Origin: Allolobophora icterica
Taxonomy: Eukaryota; Annelida; Clitellata; Crassiclitellata; Lumbricidae
NCBI GenBank assembly: GCA_963556255.1
Contig: OY744605.1
Span: 69,584,693-69,648,692, forward strand
Direction: 5' to 3'
Length of the DNA: 64,000 bases
Shown: positions 53,501 to 64,000 of the stretch, in pieces
Layout of the letters: each line of letters begins with the position of its first letter
Position numbering within the stretch: the stretch's first letter is position 1
Program-made: the position numbers and the translations under genes
The notes under the pieces: model-generated
The model's input: only the letters and a program-made list of their open reading frames with translations
What the model was told of the DNA's origin: nothing
Databases searched by the model: none

Positions 53501-56500
53501 CCAGGTAGGTTAGATTTCATGTGAATGGGTGGAGGAGGTTGTTGACTGTGACTTTGTATCTTTCTCAGCTCAAGAAATCCGCTCAGTCTTTGAAGATTCA
53601 TCCGCATCGGTGAGTTCTGGTTTTTAGCCAAATTTTTTAAAATTTCTTTATCTAATAATTCTTTATACAGTATTTTACCTAGCTTAACATGTTCCACTGA
53701 TAATTAAAGTAATTGAATTAGGAGTGCAATTAATAATTACATGTTTTTATTTTCATACAATTAGGACAGATTATGCAGTTGCCATGAGATGACAAATTGT
53801 CAAAATCATTTGCATTAATGTGTTTTTTTTTTCTTCAGTGTTGTCAACAGCAAAAATGAAGAAGTAGAACTATATTCATCCGTTGAATGCAAGGTAGGTC
53901 CACTGAAGTAACGGTTAGACAACTTGTCTTCCAAAATCTCAGATTTCAGATTTTTCGTCCGTGCCTACTTCTTGTGTTGCATAAGGCAAACAATACTTGA
54001 AGTCATATGACAAGATTTCATAGTTTGACTCCCATTGTCCGAGTAGGAATCAAACTCTAAATACACATTGATGAAATGCTACATTTAACCACTTGTCCAG
54101 TTACGTTACAATGCTTTGTTGGTCTGGTTGGGCAAGCCATCGAATTAGTGCTATATAAATATGCTCTTTTATTTCCAGGGCATTGTGGGTAACGATGGTC
54201 GACATTACATCCTGGACCTTCTGCGGACGTTCCCACCAGATGTCAACTTCCTGCCTGGTATGATTAAACTAATATCTACTCTGTAGATCATCATAAAGGT
54301 CATTAGTAATCTAATCTGACCTTGTGGTTTTTCTGATATTCATTTTCTTAATATATAAGATAGGTTTCAGTCAATGGTGACGTGAACATCGCTAAACATG
54401 TATGCTGGATTTTGGCCAAAAATGTGTGTGCCTGTTGGTTTCAGAGCAATGACGATTGATCACTATGCAGCACATCACTGTGGCACTATGCAAGTTGGTA
54501 GTTCTAACAGATAGATACAAAGTTCATCTGCATACAAAGGTGTGCTATAGTGTAACCACTGATGATCTCTCACACGTGCTGACCAACCAATTCCCATCTG
54601 TGGTTGACAGTCGAAGTGTCTTCTGTTGAGTCTGTCGAAGACCAGTTAAAGACATTTGGATTCTTACCAGTAGTGTACTGAGATTTGTACGTCTGAGATG
54701 TTTTTTGTTCACTGGTGATTTTGTTTTTTTTCTCTTTCAGTTGAAAAAGAGGAGTTGAGTGAAGCTGTTCAGGCGCTCGGATTTCCTCGTAAGCACCGCC
54801 ACCGTCTGGCCTGTCTGAGGCAGGAGCTTGTCGATGCATTTGTTGAGTACGTTCCTTTGCCATATGCTTCCATTCATCAATATATCCATCCTTCCCTTAT
54901 ATTTATCTGTCACAGATATCCAACCTCCCATTAAAGTATTCATCCATGCATCTGTAGATCCATTCATACATCCATCCTTATTTAATTCTGACACTGCTTC
55001 TGCTTTTCAGGCATCGATACATGTTGTTTGTGAAGAATGCTGCGTTTCAATTCCAACAGCTACGACTTAGGAAAATGCAAGAGGCTGAACAGGTAAAAAA
55101 ACATTTTCATGTAGCAAATGTCAAAGCATACGAGTAGAGTTATCTGTTTATCATCTGTGAGCAAATAATTCTGAGGTAACTGGACTCTTAAATGCATGAT
55201 GCTGAATCTGTTTTGTTTTGCCCTTGCAGTCAAAAGCAAAAGAGAAGTCCGAGACAGCAGGTCAGGATGCAGTTCAGGTAGAAGCAACGAAAACCCAGGA
55301 TGAGATAGAGACGGAAGAGGCGAAGAAGATCGTGGAGACACTGACGGATGCAGTTGCCACGGCAAAGGACGAGGAGAGTGCCAAGGAGATCGTCAAGGCA
55401 GCAGCTCTTCTTGTTGGGTCGCTTAGCGACACTGAATTCAACATCAGCTTCAATCCTGACGTTTATCAGGATCATGTCCAGCATGCGGATCCTGAGGTGA
55501 GGACATATGCTTTAGAGTTAGAACAGATAAGTTGGAGAGTGCAAGGTAGCATCAACCCTGAAGTCATGGGTTCAAATCTCTACCAGGGGTGAAAGATATT
55601 TTGAGATTTCCGTTCCAGTTGAACCCCAGTGTAACGTGGCTACAAAATTGGTACACTGACCTACACGGTCAGTGGGAAGATCAGGTATTGAATAACAAGG
55701 CTACCACCCACCCCTTACTTACACCAAGGCTGAAAACTGTTGCTAACGCTCATCTCCATGGCTGCATCATGTCGTTAGCTTAATGGACTACCTTTCTATT
55801 TTTTCAGAAATGCAAGCTGCAAAAGAGCTTTCAACCATTCTGATGCTAAAATAAATTGAATATGATTACTGTGTTTTCCTTATACTTTCCTTCTCAAAAG
55901 TTGACAGAAGTCTCTTTATGCAGTCTTCTGTTCGTTGGCTAGTCATACAGGTTGCAAGTATTTTCATTTACATTTTCTATTTACTATTTCATCATTTCTG
56001 TTCTTCGTACTGTGATATCTGTGTTGTTAATGTTAGTAATTTATGATGATATCACTATCTGTAGCTCTATTGTTTGCTTTATGGTATTATGTTGTGAATT
56101 TTATATTTCCCGTTGGTTAATTACCGTATCGCTGGTGTGTTTCAGTCGTCGACTTTGAAACAAGAGAAACGACTTGTGAGGGACGCTGCTGAATTTCTTT
56201 TGCTGAATCAGATTCCAAACTTCGTAAGTTGCTCTTCTGTACAATATTCTTTTACCCTGTTGATTTGGTGGGTCTCTCAGATGTTGTGTTTTTAAATTGA
56301 ACGAAGGCAAAATATTATGCTTGCATGCTTAGGTATTGGCAAGGAAATAAAGTTTTCTGTGATGTGTTTATCTTAGATCTGTGAATGCCTGGAACATACA
56401 TCATCTCCGATCGATGCGTACACTCTGACTGAGGCTCTGCATCATCAGTAAGAAATGTTGAAGTCTTTAATTATTTGTATCTGATGTGTTAAAAACTGGT

Positions 56501-59500
56501 TAGGGAAGGTAACTGATTGTTCGTTTATTCGTGGAATCTTGTGGCTTGAAAGCAAATTGCTGATTACACTTGATATGCTTGGATTTGAACCCTGGATGCA
56601 GAGAAGAAGTAAGGAATTAGCAATTGTATGGTATGCGATGCCTCTTAGTACCTCACAAAATTACACTACACATGACTAACTTGTATTATAAGTAAATTCG
56701 ACTTGTGCAAACAGAAAACGTATGTTTACTTAAGTCAACTATGGGGTGTATCTCTGGCTTTGTGGGTTGACCTTATTGAATTTGGCTTTAGATTGATATG
56801 TATATGCTATCAGGCAATGCCTTTCATATTAGATGGTTTAGGCTGTGTGTGATAGGTCTACATGTTCATGTGAAAAAGTCCTTGTTTTTTATACAAAGGC
56901 AGTTTTTGTGCATGTGTGAAAGAACTGCTTTTTTGTGTGTGTGCAGCGGTATCAACATGCGCTATCTTGGTACGGTAACAGAATGTGTGAAGAAACAATC
57001 GCAGTTGTCCTATCTCTATGTGAGTTTCATGTTTTTATTTTCAATTCTTTTGAGTTTTTAACCAGCGTTGTTTGAAATCGTATCTGCTCTAATTAACAAT
57101 AGTGCAATATGTAGTCAGCTAAGCTAATTATTAGTGCCAGGATCGATAAGAGAACCAAGCCAAATATCAATTATTTGAAGGTTAATTTGTTGAAACATTG
57201 AGAGGATATGATTGGTGCATGCAGAAAGAGGTACTTGGCATTCTGGCAGAGGTAACAAACCTGCTTGAATAGTGAACAAGCTTGTGCAGGAGGCAAGGAG
57301 CATGCTGCAAGAAGAAAGTGGGTTTTGTACTAGGTAATAAATGTGGAAGAATTAGGTGAGGTAAGAAGCCTGCTGGAAGGCTGAAAGGAACACACTGAAG
57401 GAGTTACAAACTTGAAGGGACAAGAAGCCAATCCCTCTGCTACACACTGTTTTTTTTATTACATTACCGTATATACTCGAGAATAAGTCGGCTTCGAGTA
57501 TAAGTCGTCCCCTAAATTTTGGGCTGGGAAAGTGAGAAAATGTATTGACCCTAATATAAGTCGCGGCCGTAAATCACGCATCATCTGGCAAGTGTTTGAT
57601 CACACTATACTAACATTGTTAAGAAGTCATGCTGGGCGCCATGAGTGATTTTTCAAACTATGTCATAAGCGCCTTTATGCTTTTTAAAGCATTGCTAAAT
57701 GAATTAAAAAGTTTTGCCCAATTATATAAATTAAATAATTTATTTTAAATTTATTTTAATATATGTGGAGTTTGTGCTTTTTGCAACTAAAGAAACTTGT
57801 GAAATTGCCTATTATCGCCACCATGGCGGAACGTATAGGGCAAGGAGTATATAATGTAGCGTAGAGTCATCAGTTTCTTGAAATAGCACTATAACTCAGC
57901 TTCCTGCCTATCTGGTTTTAAGGTTCCTCAACCGGTTTCAATGTACACTTTAAATGCTGTAAGTAGACCTCAAACTTTTAGACATAAATTGTACTGTGTA
58001 TCCTGCACTGTGAAACTTATGTGCTATAATTCTGAGTGGGACTTTACCTTGTGAGAGATGCCGGTAAAGAAGTAGGAACAAGATTCGCGGAAGAAATAAT
58101 TATTTACATAGAAAACTTTAATCAAATGCTGAATTTTTGCAAGAACCTTCAATTTCTTTACAAAATAAACATTCATCAAATAGATTATTTTAATTTAGGT
58201 ATAATAGAAACAGTTATGATTTTACCCAACAAGAAATTATATATTGGCAAGGCGACGAGGTAGAGTACCATTCGTTAGCGGACACATTCGTCTATTACCT
58301 TGCTGGTTCACACATGAAATTTTGCCTTCACCCAAATATAAGTCGTACCTCCGACTTCAGATATGAAAAATTGTCCAAAATTTTGCGACTTATTCTCGAG
58401 TATATACGGTAGTTTTTACAATGTGTCGCTTCCTTTGCATTGTTTTGCAATGTCTGTTTCAGAGCATCTGCATTGCATCTCTGATGATGCGTGCTGCCAA
58501 GCACCTGTACAAGTCGTACATGCAAGGTGCTGACATGATGAACCTGTCACCAGCCATCAGCCACTTCCTCAACTGTTTCATCGGATCCTTCCCTACCCCT
58601 CACACGCAGGTTGCCATGGAAGAGGTCAGTTGGACTCCTTACTCTTCTTCCTCAGTCGGACTCCTTACTCTTCTTCCTCAGTCAGACTCCTTACTCTTCT
58701 TCCTCAGTCAGACTCCTTACTCTTCTTCCTCATGCCAAGCTACTGTCATTAAACGGTTAAGTGCTCTCAGCCACTGGTTCAAAGCTTTAGAATTCACTCC
58801 TCCATTCTATACATTCTGACAGTTCTGTCATGTTCAGATCTACTTAAGACTTGTCTGTTTCATCTTAGTTATCCACCATAGCCTCATTCTTCTGGTTTCC
58901 ATGACATAATACCTGTGGCAAGTATAAAGACTGTAGCATTTACTCTGTTCTTATTTTTATTCTAGAAGCCAAAAAAGAAGAACAAACGAAAGAACAAGGG
59001 TGCACCCTTCCTTGCTAACGGTTGGGCTTTGCTTTCTCCACTCTTGTAAATAAAAGGAGTAATTCCATCTTATTTCTCCCAGTCATGTTTTAATCATGCA
59101 TCAGTGAATTTTGGTTGTGCATCAGTGAATTCGATTGAGCATCAGTGGATGTTAGTGGTCATTGAATTTTTGGTTTTATGTCAGTGAATTTCGGCAGTAC
59201 TTAAGTGAATATTGCCATGCTTCAATTAATTTTGTCATGGGTCTGTAATTTTAGTTTTGAATCGCTAAATTTTGGCTCTGCTTCAGTAAATTTTGGTCAT
59301 GCATCAGTGGGTTGAAGTGAACAATCGTGCATGCTGTGCTTCTGAAATTACTTGATGCTGTGAAAGTTGCACCTGGTAAAGTAACAGGTTTTGGGTTCAG
59401 CTTTCAGTAACATGGATGATTGCTAAAAAATTTATGCTTGGTTCTTGTGCAGATAACATGGAGTGGTTGAGTGAGTCTCCTAAGTCTCTTTGGAAGAGGA

Positions 59501-62500
59501 TTGTTGATGAAGTTTCTGATTATTACGGCTACAAGCTGGAGTGGTAAGCCATTGTGGAGTGATTTTGACATTTTACAAGCAGTTCATTTAGACTAGACTA
59601 CTTGGGCTGTTGTAGTGAGAATTTACGAGACCTATGCGTGAACTGTGGTTTAGAATTTTTCTGAGTCATGGTAGGTTGGCCATCAGAAATTATAAATTAC
59701 ATTGGAAGTGTGTGGAAAGCGGTTCTGTAGAGAATGAAATCCTCAGGACCTCACTGAGCTGTGGAGTTTCTATAGAGGTGTGTTAACAAGTGTGGGTTAC
59801 TTTTAAATTTTTACTGTTTCCATAGCTAAATATACGTGTTATGCTGTATATATGCTTATATGCCATACGTATATCTCAAATCTCAAGACTGTGCTCTCAA
59901 ATCTCAAGACTGTGCTCTTCAGCCGGGGTTGGGTCGGGAGTGCTTCTGAGTAGATAGCCTTGAAGAGGCGCTATATAAATTCTCCATATGAATGAGTATA
60001 TAACAATGAGGGGCGTGGTGGCTCAGTGGTAAGTTCGGACCCTTGTGACCGGAGGGTTGCAGGTTCGAATCCCACTCTAGCCGCTGCGTACGGACCTTGG
60101 GCAAGTCCTTCACTCGCAATTGCTCGTGGCGCTTCGGCATGAAAATTCCGGCACAGTATCAAATGCTGTAGTCGGGAGCGCCTCTGAGTAGTAGTTGACT
60201 TCGAGAGGCGCTATAGAAATATCCGGAATGAATAAAATAAAAATGAGTGATAAAGCGAGTCTCTAAAGTCTCTGTGGAAGAGGATTGTTAATAATTCTGT
60301 ACTGTATAAGCACAAGCATACACACATACAAATGCATGAACGTACATAAGCACATATGTTAATACCCCATTACACACATGCAAATACCCCTTTACACATG
60401 TGTAAATACCCCTTTACAATACTCCTTTACACGTATGTAAATACCCAGTACACACTTGTAAATATATCATTACATTACTTTTTGTATTCCTTATGACAGC
60501 GACTCCGTTGATAGCGCACTGGAAAAGTATGGGCTGCAGAGGGTCTCGCTGCTCCGAGGTTTCTGCAAGATGGCTGGAATACAGATCCTTCTGCGGGAAT
60601 ACACTCTAGACAACAAATCAAAGCAACCGTTCTTCGAAGACGACATCCTGAACGTCTTCCCAATTGTCAAACACATCCATCCAAAGGTCTCGTATTTTAT
60701 TTATTGCATTTATCGTAAATAGTGTGAAATTTCTGTCCTTGGTTGCTCTGAAGGTTATTCAACTGTGCTGCTTTGCTTTCTCAAATTTTGCTCAGTCGGT
60801 AAATAAGTTGGCCTGGTGTAATTTTTCCATGCTGAAGTGTCAATGCGCTGTTCCCTACATTGTGATTTTCTGCAGTTTGGGGTAAATGTGTAGACATAGA
60901 TTAGCTGGAGAATAAACTCAGGTTTAAGCACAATCAATAAAAAAGCAACCGCATTTTTAAATATGCCGATAATTAATTGTTACCTTGCTGGCCAGACTTA
61001 GCTACATCTTATACTAACACAGCCTTGGACCTCTTATTTGTTACTTGCATCTAAACTTGGAAATTCTCACTCTGCAGTTCTCAGTAGAATTTGTGTAGCA
61101 AACACAATTAGTTCAGCATTGCTCAGTCAAGGCAATTAACAAGCACTTTTATATTAATGACACATTAATTTTGTAGGTGCCATTAGCTGCATATTACTTT
61201 TTTAGGCACCAGTGTACTGTTTTATATTCTCTGTCAATTGCAAGGCAGCATTGACTGCACGAGCATGTTCTTTTTATTAGAACTTTTTTTAAGCACTATT
61301 AATTTTTTTAACATTAATTGTATGCTATTTTAAAAGCAGCATTAATGATGTTGTTTTTCTAGGCAACTGATGCATACCACGTTTTCACAAGTGGTCAGGC
61401 CAAGATTCAGCAGGGCTTGCTGCATGAGGGTTATGAACTGATCAGTGAAGCTCTTAACCTCCTGAACAATGTATATGGTGCCATGCATCCAGAAATAGCC
61501 GCCTGTGCTCGACTTCTGGCCCGACTTAGCTACATCATGGGTGACTACGGAGAGGTATTTGACCTGACCCAAATTTTGTCTTATATATCTCAGATTTTTG
61601 GCTTTTTGATCATGGGAATTATACAGATCTGGTATTACCAACCACATGAACGTATTTGCTACAAAATGGGGTGACTACAGAGGTTCCTGATTTTTGGCAT
61701 GTGCAATGTGTATATGTATGGGTCTGAGCATTTATATAGCACCGTACATTCCTCTCAAAGGCTGCATGACAGATCCAGATGGTCTGACTTAAGGCATTGC
61801 CAGTCAGTTGTAATACAAGTATTTGGTTATGATTATGCTGGATTACAATATAAGAAAATCAGCCTGTTAAGATGTTAAGACTTTATTACCGTTATGCTGT
61901 AATGAATTGTTCTTCAGTTTTGTTTATTTGTCCGTGGTCTTCTAGGCTCTGGTTTACCAGCAGAGGGCTGTGTTTATGAGCGAACGAGTTCTAGGCATCG
62001 ACCATCCAAACACCATTACAGAATACGTAAGTTCAATAACTGTAAATAGTAATTTACTCTTGATGTAAAGAATTACTGAATTTGTTTCCCGGTTTTGTTG
62101 ATTGATTTATTACATTTTATTATGTATGCCTTATAACTAGAAATTTGTTTAGTGCTTTGAAGAAGCTTCTTGTATTATAATAATGTGCAATTAAAATTCA
62201 TTTAACTGTCAAGTTAATTTGAAAATTGAGGAAGTACAGAAGAGATAAATTATTGTAAAGTAAGATCTGTTATATGACAGATATTGTTAACTTAGTACAT
62301 ATTTGTTATAAAAAATTACAATGGTTCTTTAGTGAATATTTTTGACGTGCTGTGTACGGAATCTTTAAGCCTTTTTTAAAATGCAACTGGAGAATCATAT
62401 TTACAAATAGAATATATTTTCTGTGTTTTCAGGCTCATCTGGCCCTATATGCGTTCGCCAACAACCAAGTCCCAACGGCTCTGAAGCTCATGTACCGTGC

Positions 62501-63987
62501 TCTCTATCTGGCACTCATCTGCACTGGAGAGAACCACCCAGAAGTGGCACTTTTCTACGTAAGTGAGGCGCTGTTTGGTGACTCTTCATTATTTCGTGCT
62601 ACGGTTCATTTATTTGTTGCTACCAGCACAGATGTCATAATAACAGTGTACAAACCATATCAAGAACCAAACCCCATGTGGCAGCTAGAAGTTTGAAGTT
62701 GTTTCTTTTTGTATTGTGGAAGTAGTTTTTTTTTATTGAGCACTTGCTTTATAACTTAAGAATAGCAAATAATTGTTGTCTGATTTTGTGTGAATTTCTG
62801 TGTCACATTGGTCTGATTCTTGGTTTTGTCTGCATACCATAGCCGTCTATCGACTTAGCTAAGGAACTGCTGCTCTTCGAATTAGTATAATAATTGATTT
62901 TAGTTTTGATTTAGTTTTAGTTTTGATTGATTTGATTAGTATAATAATTGATTGTGTATTTCAGTGTAATATTGGCCTGATACTTCACGCTGTCAACGAG
63001 TTTGATCTGTCTCTAAGATTTCTCCACAAGGCGCTTGAACTGAACAGCAAGTATGAACAAGTTCAAAACATATATTGTTAGGATGTTTTTTACTATATTT
63101 ATTATATGTCTGTATACCAAAGTGCGATTAACAATCGGTTAATAAAGAATATACTTACTTACTTATTTATTTTCTCTATTGTTGTATTTTTAATTTGTCT
63201 TTTTTTGTCAGCTAGATTGTATAGGATTATGTGTTGAACCACAGGACATGACACAACTGTAACATTGTAACCTTGCATATACAAGTTATATTATCTGTGT
63301 CATGCTATGCATCAAGAGACTAACAAAGTGTCTTGAAAATTAAGGACCTTAACTCGTGGCAATATTATTATGCCCATATGGCAGTACAGTAGCAGTTACC
63401 TGTAGCAGTAGTATTTGACTGAGTCAAGCAATTGCTTCTTAAGTTATATGTTTCAGAAGGTTTGTTGAGCATGGGAAAATGAAAGAGTTCCAATATACAT
63501 TAGAAGACTGTTCCAATCGGACGATCTTGTAGCAGTCTGTAGAAATGTGCGATTGTGTTAATTGATCTATATGATCTCTACTTTATTTCTAAGTGTGGCT
63601 CTATATAAATGTTCTGATGCACTGGCCATGTGTTTTAATTTAGGTTCTACGGAGCACGTAGCCTGAAGGTTGCCCTCTGCTACCACCTCGTTGCTAGGAC
63701 ATTCTCTTGCAAAGGTGACTTCCGCAGTGCTCTGCAGAACGAAAAGGAAGCCTACTCCATCTATCGACAGCTGGTGTGCACAGTTGATTTCTCGTCATCA
63801 GAACCTTATTGTAGCAGTTCAGTTTTATCTAAGTCACATCCTTTTAGACCTGTTCAATTTCATTAATAAAAGATGCTTTGTAAATTCTCAGGTACCAAGT
63901 AGAACATATGCCAGTGGTGAGAACCTCAGAGACCACCTTCAGGATCTCTATAAATTAATCTTGTGTGTAAGCAAACTAAACCATCAG
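41569..63987 (+). CDS. CLUH: CLUH, clustered mitochondria protein homolog (33 exons, 3' end beyond window)
   Basis: Exons (all GT-AG, phases consistent, 1,243 codons): 41569-41671, 46054-46259, 46931-47102, 47360-47503, 47938-48053, 48601-48755, 49322-49400, 49663-49709, 50009-50112, 50494-50630, 51087-51178, 51743-51845, 52481-52601, 52918-53009, 53569-53609, 53839-53893, 54179-54257, 54741-54846, 55011-55092, 55230-55496, 56146-56223, 56377-56447, 56947-57019, 58463-58624, 58966-59020, 59453-59543, 60500-60686, 61363-61554, 61946-62026, 62433-62558, 62965-63050, 63644-63773, 63892-63987. The order CLU N-domain, GSKIP-like region, CLU domain, acidic linker, helical region and TPRs is that of CLUH, a cytosolic RNA-binding protein that supports mitochondrial proteins' mRNAs and mitochondrial distribution. 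Exon 33 is the least certain. Confidence 0.95.
42809..42869 (+). CDS. CLUH: Candidate alternative first exon of CLUH
   Basis: ATG at 42809 (AACAATATGG context) opens [19 protein letters not shown] and reaches a doubled donor GTAAGTAAG. The donor after 42865 ends in phase 0; the one after 42869 ends in phase 1, which is what exon 2 needs. The composition (short, acidic, Met-Ala start) resembles the exon 1 product. Confidence 0.4.
43088..43296. mobile_element. CACGGCTGTAGT hAT-like MITE in CLUH intron 1
   Basis: Ends CACGGCTGTAGT and (inverse) CAGGGCTGTAGT. Flanks CTTCTAAC and CTACTAAC match 7 of 8. Contains three GCGTATACTCAC/GTGTACTCACC repeats. Close relative of 48903-49107. Confidence 0.8.
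44177..44755. mobile_element. 579-bp hAT-like element in CLUH intron 1
   Basis: Perfect 15-bp inverted ends CAGGCCCTTAGCCAG / CTGGCTAAGGGCCTG. Flanks CATCTCGC and CATCTCAC match 7 of 8. A duplicated CGACCACCCGATGCCGTGA block lies at about 44228-44285. Confidence 0.8.
46054..47503 (+). CDS. CLUH: CLUH exons 2-4: acidic N-terminus and ubiquitin-like CLU N-domain
   Basis: Exon 2 gives [11 protein letters not shown], an acidic [18 protein letters not shown] stretch and [13 protein letters not shown]. Exons 3 and 4 give [36 protein letters not shown] and [17 protein letters not shown], the conserved ubiquitin-like N-domain of Clu proteins. Exon 1 (phase 1) joins exon 2 as a GAT codon. Intron 1 is about 4.4 kb and holds two hAT-like elements. 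Confidence 0.93.
47938..49709 (+). CDS. CLUH: CLUH exons 5-8: GSKIP-like region
   Basis: [19 protein letters not shown], then [19 protein letters not shown] and [19 protein letters not shown], then [20 protein letters not shown] and [15 protein letters not shown]: the block between N-domain and CLU domain in metazoan CLUH. Intron 6 carries a MITE (48903-49107). Confidence 0.93.
48903..49107. mobile_element. CAGGGCTGTAGT hAT-like MITE in CLUH intron 6
   Basis: Perfect ends CAGGGCTGTAGT / ACTACAGCCCTG; flanks GTAGTAGC and GTAGTAAC match 7 of 8. Same internal GCGTATACTC repeats as 43088-43296. Confidence 0.85.
50009..54846 (+). CDS. CLUH: CLUH exons 9-18: CLU domain
   Basis: [125 protein letters not shown] and [12 protein letters not shown] follow one another as in the CLU domain. 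Exon 13 uses a weak donor (GTTTGG), yet the next exon restores [11 protein letters not shown] in phase. Confidence 0.95.
55011..60686 (+). CDS. CLUH: CLUH exons 19-27: helical linker and eIF3-p135-like region
   Basis: Exon 20 encodes a Glu/Lys/Ala-rich linker and [16 protein letters not shown]. Exons 21-24 give [32 protein letters not shown] and [20 protein letters not shown]. Exon 25 is basic (KKKNKRKNK). Exons 26 and 27 give [18 protein letters not shown] and [17 protein letters not shown] ... [15 protein letters not shown]. Exon 25 has an atypical donor (GTTGGG), so an alternative end is possible (59047). Confidence 0.92.
57467..58409. mobile_element. 943-bp TA-flanked TIR element in CLUH intron 23
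   Basis: Perfect 24-bp terminal inverted repeats beginning CCGTATATACTCGAG, with TA on both sides, as for Tc1/mariner-superfamily insertions. Internal ATATAAGTCG words are repeated near both ends. The longest internal frame (58036-58263) does not look like a transposase. Confidence 0.8.
58625..58735 (+). repeat. CLUH: 26-bp minisatellite at the donor of CLUH exon 24
   Basis: About four copies of GTCAGACTCCTTACTCTTCT+TCCTCA start exactly at the GT of the splice donor. Each copy contains both a GTCAG donor-like word and a pyrimidine tract ending in CAG. Confidence 0.85.
59047..59054 (+). promoter_or_regulatory. CLUH: Possible intronic stop plus AATAAA in CLUH
   Basis: If the atypical donor of exon 25 is not used, the frame ends at TAA 59047-59049, directly overlapped by AATAAA (59049-59054). 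Confidence 0.35.
59096..59310. repeat. Degenerate tandem repeat
   Basis: Roughly 25-30 bp units built on GCATCAGTGAATTTTGGT, about eight diverged copies, in CLUH intron 25. Confidence 0.6.
59921..60000 (+). repeat. SINE 3'-end copy
   Basis: CGGGAGTGCTTCTGAGTAG ... GAAGAGGCGCTATATAAATT, the tail of the adjacent full SINE family. Confidence 0.65.
60010..60240 (+). mobile_element. Full-length tRNA-derived SINE in CLUH intron 26
   Basis: A-box GTGGCTCAGTGGTAAG, B-box GGTTCGAATCC (60062-60072), central GACCTTGGGCAAGTCCTTCA (the CORE/V-type conserved word), and a terminal hairpin AGCGCCTCT/AGAGGCGCT (60177-60185 and 60204-60212) before TATAGAAATA and an A-rich tail. Confidence 0.88.
61363..63987 (+). 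CDS. CLUH: CLUH exons 28-33: TPR region
   Basis: [99 protein letters not shown] and [19 protein letters not shown] are paired TPR helices. Exon 33 (63892-63987, [12 protein letters not shown] ...) is in phase and bounded by CTCAG and GTGGGT but does not resemble the usual next CLUH segment. Confidence 0.88.
63105..63165 (+). repeat. LINE 3' tail in CLUH intron 31
   Basis: TATACCAAAGTGCGATTAAC ... GGTTAATAAAGAATATAC followed by (TTAC)n. Matches the end of the LINE at 25550-25605. Confidence 0.65.
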
Positions 63988-64000
63988 GTGGGTCTGAATT

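Overview
This is animal nuclear DNA, most likely from a marine invertebrate. The evidence is a spliced CLUH gene, a tandem C2H2 zinc-finger exon, tRNA-derived SINEs, LINE reverse-transcriptase debris, very long tetranucleotide arrays and many small hAT-type elements. I cannot name the species.

Bases 1 to about 11,950 hold most of a Polinton/Maverick element of the adintovirus-like kind, cut by the left window edge. It looks intact, with no internal stops. It encodes a fibre-like protein (partial), an adenain-type protease fused to a hydrophobic virion-protein domain, a double-jelly-roll major capsid protein, a pVI/pX-like protein, a penton-like minor capsid protein, a probable core protein, a packaging ATPase, a zinc-ribbon plus phospholipase A2 protein, a DDE integrase, a protein-primed family B DNA polymerase and a small Cys-rich protein. 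The morphogenesis genes run on the minus strand; PLA2 and integrase run on the plus strand from a very short divergent promoter; integrase and polymerase converge and overlap. Small palindromes are scattered through the element, several of them inside coding frames. The outer terminal repeats were not found.

Bases 12,000 to 32,800 are repeat-rich. They contain a 124-bp tandem repeat carrying CRE palindromes, SINE tails, two (TACA)n arrays, nested TIR elements (most with 8-bp target-site duplications), degraded CR1/L2-type LINEs, and three isolated candidate exons that I cannot assign. Bases 32,863-34,725 are a continuous reading frame of C2H2 fingers that ends in a stop inside a linker, with decayed fingers beyond it. 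Bases 35,100-41,300 are again dominated by hAT-like elements, including one with a decayed hATC-type transposase remnant.

From 41,569 to the right edge the plus strand carries CLUH (clustered mitochondria homolog). I could place 33 phase-consistent exons (1,243 codons in the window); the gene continues past the edge. CLUH proteins bind mRNAs for mitochondrial proteins in the cytosol. Its introns contain two copies of one MITE, a 579-bp hAT-like element, a TA-flanked TIR element, SINEs and a minisatellite beside a splice donor.
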